This document shows, in pieces, positions 16,493-24,998 of a DNA stretch of 64,000 nt. Source of the stretch: Ramlibacter sp. (GTDB taxonomy: Bacteria > Pseudomonadota > Gammaproteobacteria > Burkholderiales > Burkholderiaceae_C); NCBI GenBank assembly GCA_019635435.1, contig JAHBZM010000001.1, positions 992,001 to 1,056,000 on the forward strand, given 5' to 3'. Below the pieces are notes generated by a model. The model was given only the letters and a program-made list of their open reading frames with translations, did not search any database and had not been told where the DNA came from. The position numbers were made by a program, and so were the translations under genes. Each line of letters starts with the position of its first letter. The first letter of the stretch is position 1.

Positions 16493-18640
16493 TTGGAGCG
16501 CTCATTCCATCACGAGATTCAGGCGCTCAAGCTCGGCGCCGGCGAGACCTTCCAGGGCGAGGGCATCCTGGCCGTGACCAAGGCCCTGCTGCAGTCCGGC
16601 GTGACCTACGTGGGCGGCTACCAGGGCTCCCCCATTTCGCACCTGCTGGACGTGATGGTGCAGGCCCGCGACTACCTGGACGAGCTGGGCGTGCATGTCG
16701 AGGCCTGCACCAACGAGAGCTCGGCCGCCGCCATGCTGGCCGCGTCCATCATGTACCCGGTGCGCGGCGCGGTCACGTGGAAGTCGGTGGTCGGCACCAA
16801 TGTGGCGTCGGACGCGTTGAGCAACCTGGCTTCGCCCGGTGTCATGGGCGGCGCGCTGATCGTGGTGGGCGAAGACTATGGCGAGGGCGCCAGCGTGATC
16901 CAGGAGCGCACCCACGCCTTTGCGCTCAAGTCGGCCCTGTGGTTGCTGGACCCGCGGCCCAACCTGCCGAGCATCGTGCGCATGACGCAAAAGGCGTTCG
17001 AGCTGTCGGAGGCGTCGAACACCCCGGTGATGATGGAGCTGCGCATCCGCACCTGCCATGTGCAGGGCAGCTTCACGGCCAGCGACAACATCGCGCCCGC
17101 CATCTCGGGGCGCCACCTGCAGCAGGAGGCCGCGGGGTTCAGCTACGACCGGCTGTCGCACCCGCCCGCCACCTTCCGCCATGAAAAGCTCAAGTACGAG
17201 GTGCGCATGCCCGCGGCGCGCCGCTTCATCGAGGACGAGGGGCTGAACGAGTTGTTTGACGGCCCGCATGCCGGGGTGGGCCTGATCCTGCAGGGCGGCC
17301 TGTACAACACCACCATCCGCGCGCTGCAGCAGGCCGGCCTGGCCGACAGCGCCGGGCATTCACAGATCCCGCTGCTGGTGCTCAATGTGGCGTACCCGCT
17401 GGTGCCGGGCCAGATCGCCAGCTTCTGCGCGGGCAAGCGGGCCGTGCTGGTGGTGGAGGAGGGCCAGCCCGAATTCATCGAACAGGACATCGCCACCCTG
17501 CTGCGCCGCGCCGACCTGCAGACCCGGCTGCATGGCAAGGACCTGCTGCCCATGGGCGGCGAATACACCGCCGAACTGATCCTCAAGGGCGTGCTGGGCT
17601 TCGTGGCGCAGCACCTGCCAGAGCTCGACACCGCCGCCGGGCAAAGCTATGGCACGGCGCTGGCCGAGGTGCGCCAGCAGGCCGTGTCGGCACTGGGCGG
17701 CGGCGTGCCCGCGCGGCCGCCCAATTTCTGCACCGGCTGCCCTGAACGCCCGGTGTTCGCGGCGCTCAAGCTGGTGGAGCGGGAGGTGGGCAAGCTGCAC
17801 ATCTCCACCGACATCGGCTGCCATTCATTCGCTACCTTCGAGCCGTTCTCGTTCGGCAACTCCATCCTGGGCTACGGCATGAGCATGGCGTCGAGCGCGG
17901 CGGTGAAGAACTTCTCGGCCCGCCGGCCCATCGCCATCATGGGCGACGGAGGCTTCTGGCACAACGGCCTGCTCTCGGGCGTGAGCTCCACCCTGCTGAA
18001 CCAGGGCGACGGCATCCTGGTCATCATGAAGAACGGCTACACCTCGGCCACCGGCACCCAGGAGACCATGTCCACCCCGCAGTCCGAGGCCAAGCGCGTG
18101 GCCGAGGGCTCCAGCGCCACCGTGGACGAGATGACCATCGAGAACACCCTCAAGGGCATGGGTGTGAAGTGGCTCAAGACCGTGCACAACTACCGCGTGG
18201 GCCAGGTGCGTGATCTGCTCAAGGAAGCGGTCAATTCACCTTTCAAGGGCCTGAAGGTGGTGATCGCCGAAGGGGAATGCCAGCTGGAGCGCCAGCGCCG
18301 GCTCAAGCCCATCCGCGCGCGCCGCCTCAAGGAAGGCCTGCGCACCGTGCGCACGCGCTACGGCGTGGACGAAGACACCTGCACCGGCGACCACTCGTGC
18401 ATCCGGCTGTCGGGCTGCCCCACGCTCACCGTCAAGCCTTCCAGCGACCCGCTGCGGCGCGAGCCCGTGGCCCATGTGACCAATGGCTGCGTGGGCTGTG
18501 GCCTGTGCGGCGAGGTGGCGGACGCCGCCGTGCTGTGCCCGAGCTTTCACAAGATCGAGATCGTGACCCACCCCAGCCTCTGGGACCGGCTGACCGACCG
18601 CTTCAACCGCTTCTTCATTGGCCTGATGCAACCCGCATGA
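16493..18640 (+). CDS. iorA: Indolepyruvate:ferredoxin oxidoreductase, alpha subunit-like
   Basis: A 715-residue TPP- and iron-sulfur-dependent 2-oxoacid oxidoreductase subunit, which decarboxylates aryl pyruvates to aryl-acetyl-CoA. Seen: N-terminal pyrimidine-binding domain (GGYQGSPISHLLDVM), CTGCPERPVF near residue 410, TPP-binding GDGGFWHNG near 483 with a downstream Asn, and C-terminal cluster cysteines CTGDHSCIRLSGC and CVGCGLCGEV near 625-675. The start is TTG 16493, chosen because GAGGAG at 16479-16484 is the only good ribosome-binding site and no ATG precedes the first motif. It overlaps the next gene by 4 bp (ATGA). Confidence 0.87.
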   Translation: MERSFHHEIQALKLGAGETFQGEGILAVTKALLQSGVTYVGGYQGSPISHLLDVMVQARDYLDELGVHVEACTNESSAAAMLAASIMYPVRGAVTWKSVVGTNVASDALSNLASPGVMGGALIVVGEDYGEGASVIQERTHAFALKSALWLLDPRPNLPSIVRMTQKAFELSEASNTPVMMELRIRTCHVQGSFTASDNIAPAISGRHLQQEAAGFSYDRLSHPPATFRHEKLKYEVRMPAARRFIEDEGLNELFDGPHAGVGLILQGGLYNTTIRALQQAGLADSAGHSQIPLLVLNVAYPLVPGQIASFCAGKRAVLVVEEGQPEFIEQDIATLLRRADLQTRLHGKDLLPMGGEYTAELILKGVLGFVAQHLPELDTAAGQSYGTALAEVRQQAVSALGGGVPARPPNFCTGCPERPVFAALKLVEREVGKLHISTDIGCHSFATFEPFSFGNSILGYGMSMASSAAVKNFSARRPIAIMGDGGFWHNGLLSGVSSTLLNQGDGILVIMKNGYTSATGTQETMSTPQSEAKRVAEGSSATVDEMTIENTLKGMGVKWLKTVHNYRVGQVRDLLKEAVNSPFKGLKVVIAEGECQLERQRRLKPIRARRLKEGLRTVRTRYGVDEDTCTGDHSCIRLSGCPTLTVKPSSDPLRREPVAHVTNGCVGCGLCGEVADAAVLCPSFHKIEIVTHPSLWDRLTDRFNRFFIGLMQPA

Positions 18641-20250
18641 CCCCGGACAAACCACCCCTCCCTTCCGCACAGGTGCCCGTCGGCACTTCGGGGCCCTTCT
18701 GCATCCTGATCGCCGCATTGGGTGGCGAGGGCGGCGGTGTGCTGGCCGACTGGCTGGTGCAGTGCGCGCTGGACGCCGGCCTGCCGGTGCAGGCCACCTC
18801 CGTGCCCGGCGTGGCCCAGCGCACCGGCGCCACCAGCTACTACATCGAGCTGCTGCGCGCGCCGCTGGCGCCGGGTGCGGCGGCGCCCGTGTTTGCGCTC
18901 ACGCCCGTGCCGGGCTGCGTCGACGTGGTGGTGGCCAGCGAACTGCTGGAGGCCGCGCGCATGCTGGAGCGCGGCTTTGTCAACAGCCGGACCACGCTGA
19001 TCGCTTCGACACACCGGGTCTACACCACGCTCGAGAAGATGCACATGGCCGATGGCCGCCAGGACCCGCAACGCCTCGCGGATGCGGCCCGGGCACTTGC
19101 GCATCAGGCCGTGCTGTTCGACATGGAGGCGATCACCGTGCGCAGTGGCACCGTGGTCTCGGCCGTGATGTTTGGCGCATTGGCTGGCGCGGGTGTGCTG
19201 CCCTGGCCACGCCAGGCCTGCGAGGCGGTGATCCGCGCCTCGGGCAAGGGGGTGGAGGCCAGCCTGGCCGGCTTCGCGGCGGCGTTTGAGGCGGCCGTCG
19301 CGCCGCCCGCACCGGTGGCAGTGGTGGCCGCGGACGCACGGCAGGTGCTGGCCGATGCGCCCTTGCCGACCACATTGCGTGAGGCCTGGGCCGCGCGGCT
19401 GGCGCCCTGGCCCGCGGCCGTGCAAACCCTGGCCGCCCATGGCGCATTGCGTTGCCACGACTACCAGAACGACGGCTATGCCGCGGCCTTTCTGGACCAT
19501 GTGCATGCACTGGTGGCCGTGTCGCCGACCGCGTCCGCCGGGGCGCTGGAAGAGGCCGTGCGCCAGCTTGCGCTGTGGATGTGCTTTGAAGACGTGATCC
19601 GGGTCGCTGACCTCAAAACCCGCCGCAGCCGCTACGCGCGGGTGCGCGCCGAGGCGCAGGCGCGGCCCGGTGACATCGTGCGCGTCACCGAGCATTTCAA
19701 GCCCGGCATTGACGAAGTGGCGGCCATCCTGCCGCAGGCATTGGGCGGCCGGCTCATGGCGCTGGCCGCGCGCCGGGGCTGGCTGGGCAAGGCCCATGTG
19801 GGCCTGCACATCCGCTCGACCAGTGTGTGGGGCTACCTGATGCTGCGGGGTCTTGCGCGGCTTCGGCCCTTGCGGCCGCGTTCCCTGCGTTACGCGCAGG
19901 AGCACGAAACCCTGCGGGTGTGGCTGGGCGCGCTGCAGCAGGTGCTGCCGTTGTCGCCCGATTTCGCACTGGGCCTGGCGGGCCTGCCCCAGGTGCTCAA
20001 GGGCTATGGTGACACCCAGGTGCGCGGCCGGCAGAACTACGCCCGCCTGTGGGCGGCCCATGTGGCGCCGGCGTTGACCGGTGCGCTGGACCTGTCCACC
20101 GCGGCCACCAGCCTGTCCCAGGCCCTTGCGGCCACCCTGGCCGACCCTGAAGGCAAGCTCAACGCGGCGCCCCAACCCGCGGGGCAGGTTCGCCCCGTGT
20201 TCTGGGCCTCTGCGCAGCAAAGGGAAAACACCATCACCCCTGCCCCGTGA
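18637..20250 (+). CDS. iorB: Indolepyruvate oxidoreductase beta subunit-like protein with long C-terminal domain
   Basis: A 537-residue partner of the preceding subunit. Seen: an N-terminal 2-oxoacid oxidoreductase gamma/IorB domain (about residues 20-215: ALGGEGGGVLADWLVQ, TSVPGVAQRTGATSYY) and then about 300 residues of the conserved domain (DUF6537 type, LGKAHVGLHIRSTSVWGY region not required for catalysis in the shorter archaeal IorB). ATG 18637 overlaps the iorA stop. In many proteobacteria these parts are fused with IorA into one chain; here they are two. A TRAP transporter follows after 54 bp, suggesting substrate uptake is coupled to use. Confidence 0.8.
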   Translation: MTPDKPPLPSAQVPVGTSGPFCILIAALGGEGGGVLADWLVQCALDAGLPVQATSVPGVAQRTGATSYYIELLRAPLAPGAAAPVFALTPVPGCVDVVVASELLEAARMLERGFVNSRTTLIASTHRVYTTLEKMHMADGRQDPQRLADAARALAHQAVLFDMEAITVRSGTVVSAVMFGALAGAGVLPWPRQACEAVIRASGKGVEASLAGFAAAFEAAVAPPAPVAVVAADARQVLADAPLPTTLREAWAARLAPWPAAVQTLAAHGALRCHDYQNDGYAAAFLDHVHALVAVSPTASAGALEEAVRQLALWMCFEDVIRVADLKTRRSRYARVRAEAQARPGDIVRVTEHFKPGIDEVAAILPQALGGRLMALAARRGWLGKAHVGLHIRSTSVWGYLMLRGLARLRPLRPRSLRYAQEHETLRVWLGALQQVLPLSPDFALGLAGLPQVLKGYGDTQVRGRQNYARLWAAHVAPALTGALDLSTAATSLSQALAATLADPEGKLNAAPQPAGQVRPVFWASAQQRENTITPAP

Positions 20251-20304
20251 ATGCCGCGACGATGCGGCTGATTTGATTACGTTTAATAACCATAGGAGAC
20301 AAGC

Positions 20305-21336
20305 ATGAACCTCAGAATCCAGACCCCTCTTCGTGCCGTGGCCGCCGCGGCCCTGTTGCTGACCGTTGTGGGTGCCCAGGCCCAGGACAAGGCCGTGGAA
20401 CTCAAGTTTGCCCACTGGCTGCCGGGCACGCACCCGCTGGCCAAGACCGGCTTCGAGCCCTGGGCCAAGTCGGTCGAGGCCGCGTCCAAGGGTTCGATCA
20501 AGGTGCTGTTTTTCCCTGCCCAGCAGCTTGGCAAGGCCGCCGACCACTACGACATGGCGCGCGACGGCATTGCGGACCTGACCTGGGTCAACCCCGGCTA
20601 CCAGGCTGGTCGTTTCCCGATCATTGCGGTGGGTGAACTGCCCTTCCTGATCGCCAAACCCGGCCCCGGCTCGGCGGCGCTGGACCACTGGTACCGCAAG
20701 TACGCCGGCACCGAAATGAAGGACGTGAAGTTCTGCTTTGCGCATGTGCACGTGGGCACGATCCATTCCAAGGCCCCGATCACCGAGCCTGGCCAGCTCA
20801 AGGGCATGAAGATCCGCTCGGCCAATGGCACGGTGGCCCAGACCATGACGCTGCTGGGCGCCACCAATGTGCAGGTCTCGGCCCCCGAAGCGCGCGACGC
20901 GCTGGACAAGGGCGTGGCCGATGCCATCACCTTCCCGTGGAATTCCATCATCACCTTCGGCATCGACAAGGCCGTCAAGTACCACACCGACATGCGGCTG
21001 TATGCCTCCGACTTTGTCTGGGTGCTGAACAAGGGCTGGTACGACAAGCTGGCGGCCGCGCAGAAGAAGGTCATTGACGACCACTGCAACAACGAGTGGG
21101 CCGAGAAGGTGGGCGCGGCCTGGGGCGACAACGAGGACTCGGGCGAAGGCAAGATGGAAAAGATTCCTGGCCACACCATCGTCAAGATCACGCCAGCCCA
21201 GCTTGATGCCTGGAAGAAGGCGACCGAACCGGTGTACACCCAGTGGGTCGCCGAGGCCGGCAAGACGGGCGTCAATGGCAAGCAGGCGCTGGACGACCTG
21301 AAGGCCGAACTGGCCAAGCGCAAAGCCGGCAACTGA
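20305..21336 (+). CDS. TRAP transporter periplasmic binding protein (DctP family)
   Basis: A 343-residue extracytoplasmic solute receptor. Seen: signal peptide ending AQAQ near residue 29, the start of the mature domain VELKFAHWLPGTHPLAKTG, and GQLKGMKIRSANGTVAQTM with the Arg that usually binds the substrate carboxylate. A ribosome-binding site TAGGAGA precedes ATG 20305. It shares a base with the dctQ start (TGATG). The next two genes complete the transporter; the upstream oxidoreductase genes suggest an aromatic or keto acid as ligand, not shown by sequence. Confidence 0.9.
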   Translation: MNLRIQTPLRAVAAAALLLTVVGAQAQDKAVELKFAHWLPGTHPLAKTGFEPWAKSVEAASKGSIKVLFFPAQQLGKAADHYDMARDGIADLTWVNPGYQAGRFPIIAVGELPFLIAKPGPGSAALDHWYRKYAGTEMKDVKFCFAHVHVGTIHSKAPITEPGQLKGMKIRSANGTVAQTMTLLGATNVQVSAPEARDALDKGVADAITFPWNSIITFGIDKAVKYHTDMRLYASDFVWVLNKGWYDKLAAAQKKVIDDHCNNEWAEKVGAAWGDNEDSGEGKMEKIPGHTIVKITPAQLDAWKKATEPVYTQWVAEAGKTGVNGKQALDDLKAELAKRKAGN

Positions 21337-21842
21337 TGAAACGCCTGCTTTCGGCCACCGAGACGGTGGCCGCGATTTTCCTGTTGCTGATCGCGGTGCT
21401 CACGGCAGGCAATGTGGTGCTGCGTGATGTGTTCAGCGTGCAGATTCCTGACTGGTTCGATGGCTCGCGCATGCTGCAGGGCATTGCCCTGTTCTGGGGC
21501 TTCGCGCTGGCCACCTACTACGGCAGCCACATTTGCGTGGACATCGTCTGGGAGCACCTCAAGCCCGCCGGCCAGCGCCGCGTGGACCTGGTGGCCACGC
21601 TGATCACCGCGGCCTTCCTGCTGCCCATGGCCTGGATGGTCTGGGTCAAGGTGGCCGGCACCGGCCATCAGGGCACCATGGACCTGCGCATGCCCTTGCA
21701 GTGGTTCTATGCCGTGGCGGCCGTGGGCGCCAGCGTGGCCGCGGTGCTGGCGCTGGTGCGGCTCAAACAGCTGTGGCATGGCCAGGCCGCCAGCCCTGAC
21801 GCCGTGGACCACGGCATGCCTGGAGGGGCGAATGGATCGTGA
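21336..21842 (+). CDS. TRAP transporter small permease (DctQ family)
   Basis: A 168-residue membrane protein with four predicted transmembrane helices (about residues 12-32, 48-66, 86-108, 128-148). Seen: VVLRDVFSVQIPDWFDGSRM, a form of the DctQ signature around the second helix. The start ATG 21336 overlaps the dctP stop codon by one base, and its end overlaps dctM by 11 bp, so all three are coupled. It joins with DctM to form the membrane part of a sodium-driven solute importer. Confidence 0.88.
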   Translation: MKRLLSATETVAAIFLLLIAVLTAGNVVLRDVFSVQIPDWFDGSRMLQGIALFWGFALATYYGSHICVDIVWEHLKPAGQRRVDLVATLITAAFLLPMAWMVWVKVAGTGHQGTMDLRMPLQWFYAVAAVGASVAAVLALVRLKQLWHGQAASPDAVDHGMPGGANGS

Positions 21843-23133
21843 TCTGGTGGCCCTGCTGGGCTTTGTGGGCATGTTCGGGCTCATGGCGTTGCGGGTGCCG
21901 ATCGGCGTGGCCATGGGCATCGCGGGCATTGGCGGCTTTGCCGCGCTGTCGGGCCTGAAGCCCGCGCTCAACCTGCTGGCCAATGTGCCGCTGTCGGTGG
22001 TCACCGACTACAACCTCAGCGTCATTCCCATGTTCATCCTGATGGGGGCGTTTGCCTCGCATTCGGGCATGAGCACCGAGCTGTTTGCCGCCGGGCGCGC
22101 CTGGCTGGGGCACCGCCGCGGCGGGCTGGCGCTGGCGTCGATCGCGGCCTGTGGCGGCTTTTCCGCCATCAATGGCTCGTCGGTGGCCACAGCGGCCACC
22201 ATGACCCAGGTGGCCCTGCCCGAAATGCGGCGCGCGGGCTACAGCCCGGGCTTTTCCGCGGGGCTGATTGCGGCGGGCGGCACGCTGGGCATCATGATCC
22301 CGCCGTCAGTGATCATGGTGCTGTACGGCATCATGACCGAGACCGACATCACCAAGCTGTTCGCGGCCGGCATCATTCCCGGCATCATGGCCGTGGCGTT
22401 CTACAGCGCGGTGGTGGCCATGGTGAGCTGGCTGCGGCCCGAGTCCATGCCGCGCGGCGAGCGCCATGGCTGGCACACCAGGCTGGCTTCGCTGCGCGAG
22501 CTCTGGGCGGTGCTGGTGCTGTTTGTGTTCGTGCTGGGCGGCATTTACGGCGGCCTGTTCACGGTGCAGGAGGCCGCGGGGGTGGGGGCTGTTGGCACCC
22601 TGGTGATCGGCCTGCTGCGCCGGCGCCTGCGCTGGCCGCAGATCAAGGCAGCGCTGATCGAGGCGCTGCGTGTCTCCTCGGCCATCATGATGATCGTGGT
22701 GGGCGCCTACCTGTTTGGCTACTTCCTCACCATCACCCAGTTCACCCAAAAGGCCGTGGAACTGCTGGTTCACCTGCCGGTGGGCGCCTATGGGGTGCTG
22801 GCGCTGATCATGGTGGGCTACCTGATCCTGGGGGCCGTGATGGACGAGCTGGCCATGATCCTGCTGACCGTGCCCATCGTGTTCCCGGCCATGATGCAGC
22901 TGGGGTTTGACCCCGTGTGGTTCGGCGTGATCATTGTGATGGCCGTGACCTTCGGCATGATCTGCCCGCCGGTGGGCATGAACGTGTTTGTGATCAACTC
23001 GATCGCGCGCGACGTGCCGCTGGGCGCCATTTACCGCGGCACGATGCCATTCATTGCGGTGGACGTGGTGCGGCTGGTGATCCTGTGTGCCTTCCCGGCC
23101 CTCTCGCTGTGGCTGCCGGGCTTTGTCAAATAG
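21832..23133 (+). CDS. TRAP transporter large permease (DctM family)
   Basis: A 433-residue membrane protein with about twelve helices, the transport channel of the TRAP system. Seen: VPIGVAMGIAG, GGFSAINGSSVATAATM, AAGGTLGIMIPPSVIMVLYG and the C-terminal FGMICPPVGMNVFVIN, which are the core DctM motifs of the two scoop domains. The start is ATG 21832 with GGAGGGG directly upstream, inside the end of dctQ. The stop codon lies 14 bp from the convergent SpoIIAA-like gene. Confidence 0.92.
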   Translation: MDRDLVALLGFVGMFGLMALRVPIGVAMGIAGIGGFAALSGLKPALNLLANVPLSVVTDYNLSVIPMFILMGAFASHSGMSTELFAAGRAWLGHRRGGLALASIAACGGFSAINGSSVATAATMTQVALPEMRRAGYSPGFSAGLIAAGGTLGIMIPPSVIMVLYGIMTETDITKLFAAGIIPGIMAVAFYSAVVAMVSWLRPESMPRGERHGWHTRLASLRELWAVLVLFVFVLGGIYGGLFTVQEAAGVGAVGTLVIGLLRRRLRWPQIKAALIEALRVSSAIMMIVVGAYLFGYFLTITQFTQKAVELLVHLPVGAYGVLALIMVGYLILGAVMDELAMILLTVPIVFPAMMQLGFDPVWFGVIIVMAVTFGMICPPVGMNVFVINSIARDVPLGAIYRGTMPFIAVDVVRLVILCAFPALSLWLPGFVK

Positions 23134-23147
23134 GAGCTGCCGCCGCG

Positions 23148-23852
23148 CTACCCCAGCACGATGACGCGGGCCATGGGAACCCTGGCGAAGGGGTCGTAAC
23201 CGGCCAGTCCGGCGCGGACCACGGTCTCCTGATGCGCGGCGATGCGTTTGCGCGGTTCGGCGGCAGCCATCCGCATTTGTTCCGCCAGCTCGGGCTCCAG
23301 GCGGATGGTGATGGGGGTGGCCATGTCGTGGGCCGTGTGGCCTGGATCGGTCACCGACCATGAAATGGCCAAGGTCCCGTTGGCCAGCTGGATGGCTTGC
23401 GCGTGCGGGGGAAACAGGTGCTGCACGGCCGCCCAGATCGCCGCGCGCACCGGGTCCATCGATGGCGGCTCAGGCGGCAGGGCCGCGGCGGCTTCAGCCT
23501 CGGTGCCCCGGATCCATGCAATCGCCTCGTCCTTGGACGCAAACACCCGGAACCTGGCGCCGCGCGCCTGGGCCACCCGCTCGCTGGTCCGCGTGATTTT
23601 GTCCACCGGCACCACTGAAGCCACCCGGGCCAGGTGCGACAGGCTTCTGGCCACCTGCTCTCCGGCCTGCATCTGGCCCGTGAAGTGCATCTGGCCCTCC
23701 AGATTGAGCAGGTCGAACAGCAGGCGCTGATCCCCATGGGTCCGGGTAAGTCTGCCCAGCTTGTGGATCAGCTCCAGCAGCGGCGCCAGCGCCACATGGC
23801 CCGTCAATGCCACGTCCACATAGTCCGGCAGGCGCACGATCTGGAACTGCAT
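23148..23852 (-). CDS. STAS/SpoIIAA-like domain protein, otherwise unknown
   Basis: A 234-residue soluble protein. Seen: residues 1-115 look like a SpoIIAA-like (STAS-fold) domain (VDVALTGHVALAPLLELIHKLG, LLFDLLNLEG); residues 125-234 match no family I recognise, ending with a mixed helical segment. No signal peptide or membrane helix. It stands alone between convergent dctM and the upstream SEC-C gene (26 bp away, same strand), which might be co-transcribed. Function unknown. Confidence 0.65.
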   Translation of the reverse strand: MQFQIVRLPDYVDVALTGHVALAPLLELIHKLGRLTRTHGDQRLLFDLLNLEGQMHFTGQMQAGEQVARSLSHLARVASVVPVDKITRTSERVAQARGARFRVFASKDEAIAWIRGTEAEAAAALPPEPPSMDPVRAAIWAAVQHLFPPHAQAIQLANGTLAISWSVTDPGHTAHDMATPITIRLEPELAEQMRMAAAEPRKRIAAHQETVVRAGLAGYDPFARVPMARVIVLG

Positions 23853-23878
23853 GGGCCGATCTTAGAACGGCCGGGCCA

Positions 23879-24655
<777 letters not shown>

Positions 24656-24863
24656 GGCGGCAGAAGGACGAGGCAAAATCGCTGGCGCAGTGTATCTGCC
24701 GTGGCGGGACCCTCCCGCGCTCATTGTGTACCTGTGACACAACAGTTAATCCAAAGTTTGCGTCGGTGGCGAATACGGGGGCTGGCACCGCAAAAGCCAA
24801 GGGGAAACCCTTGAATAGGGGGTTTTGGACCGGCCAATTGATTTGATATGGCATGAACCGGCT

Positions 24864-24880
24864 CTGGCGCGTGTTTTGCA
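24864..24880 (+). promoter_or_regulatory. Sigma-54 (RpoN) promoter of the chemosensory operon
   Basis: CTGGCGCG (24864-24871), four bases, TTGCA (24876-24880). Against the sigma-54 consensus YTGGCACG-N4-TTGCW there is one mismatch (G for A in the -24 box), and the invariant GG (-24) and GC (-12) are present at the right distance. The expected transcription start is near 24891, about 108 bp ahead of the first gene. Confidence 0.65.
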
Positions 24881-24895
24881 ATGCAGTACAAAGTT

Positions 24896-24928
24896 GTCTG
24901 GAGCGCATTTTGCTGAGCGCCACCAGAC
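24896..24928 (+). other. Hairpin at the predicted 5' end of the chemosensory mRNA
   Basis: GTCTGG (24896-24901) and GCGC (24903-24906) pair with GCGC (24917-24920) and CCAGAC (24923-24928), leaving a 10-nt loop and small bulges. If transcription starts near 24891 this stem sits at the very 5' end of the transcript, a place where hairpins protect mRNA from 5'-dependent decay. Confidence 0.5.
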
Positions 24929-24998
24929 GTAACGAGACGTGACACCAATGCGAGTTTCAGATACAACGTGGATGTACGGAGACAACTAGAGCATCACA

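Larger units (their letters stand above)
24656..24998. other. Intergenic regulatory region of the chemosensory operon
   Basis: No gene is supported in these 343 bp. They hold a perfect small hairpin CAAGGG-GAAA-CCCTTG (24798-24813), a sigma-54 promoter candidate (24864-24880), and a second hairpin right after the expected transcription start (24896-24928). Enhancer-binding sites for a sigma-54 activator would be expected upstream of 24864; I cannot point to one. Confidence 0.6.

Noticed and set aside
18547..21174. 875-residue open frame on the minus strand across iorB and dctP
   Set aside because: It covers two recognised genes on the other strand and shows no family motif.
24760..24840. Cyclic-di-GMP riboswitch (GEMM) upstream of the chemosensory operon
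   Set aside because: There is a GAAA-loop hairpin and a GCAAAAGCC stretch, but the rest of the aptamer core is absent and the block lies upstream of the predicted promoter.
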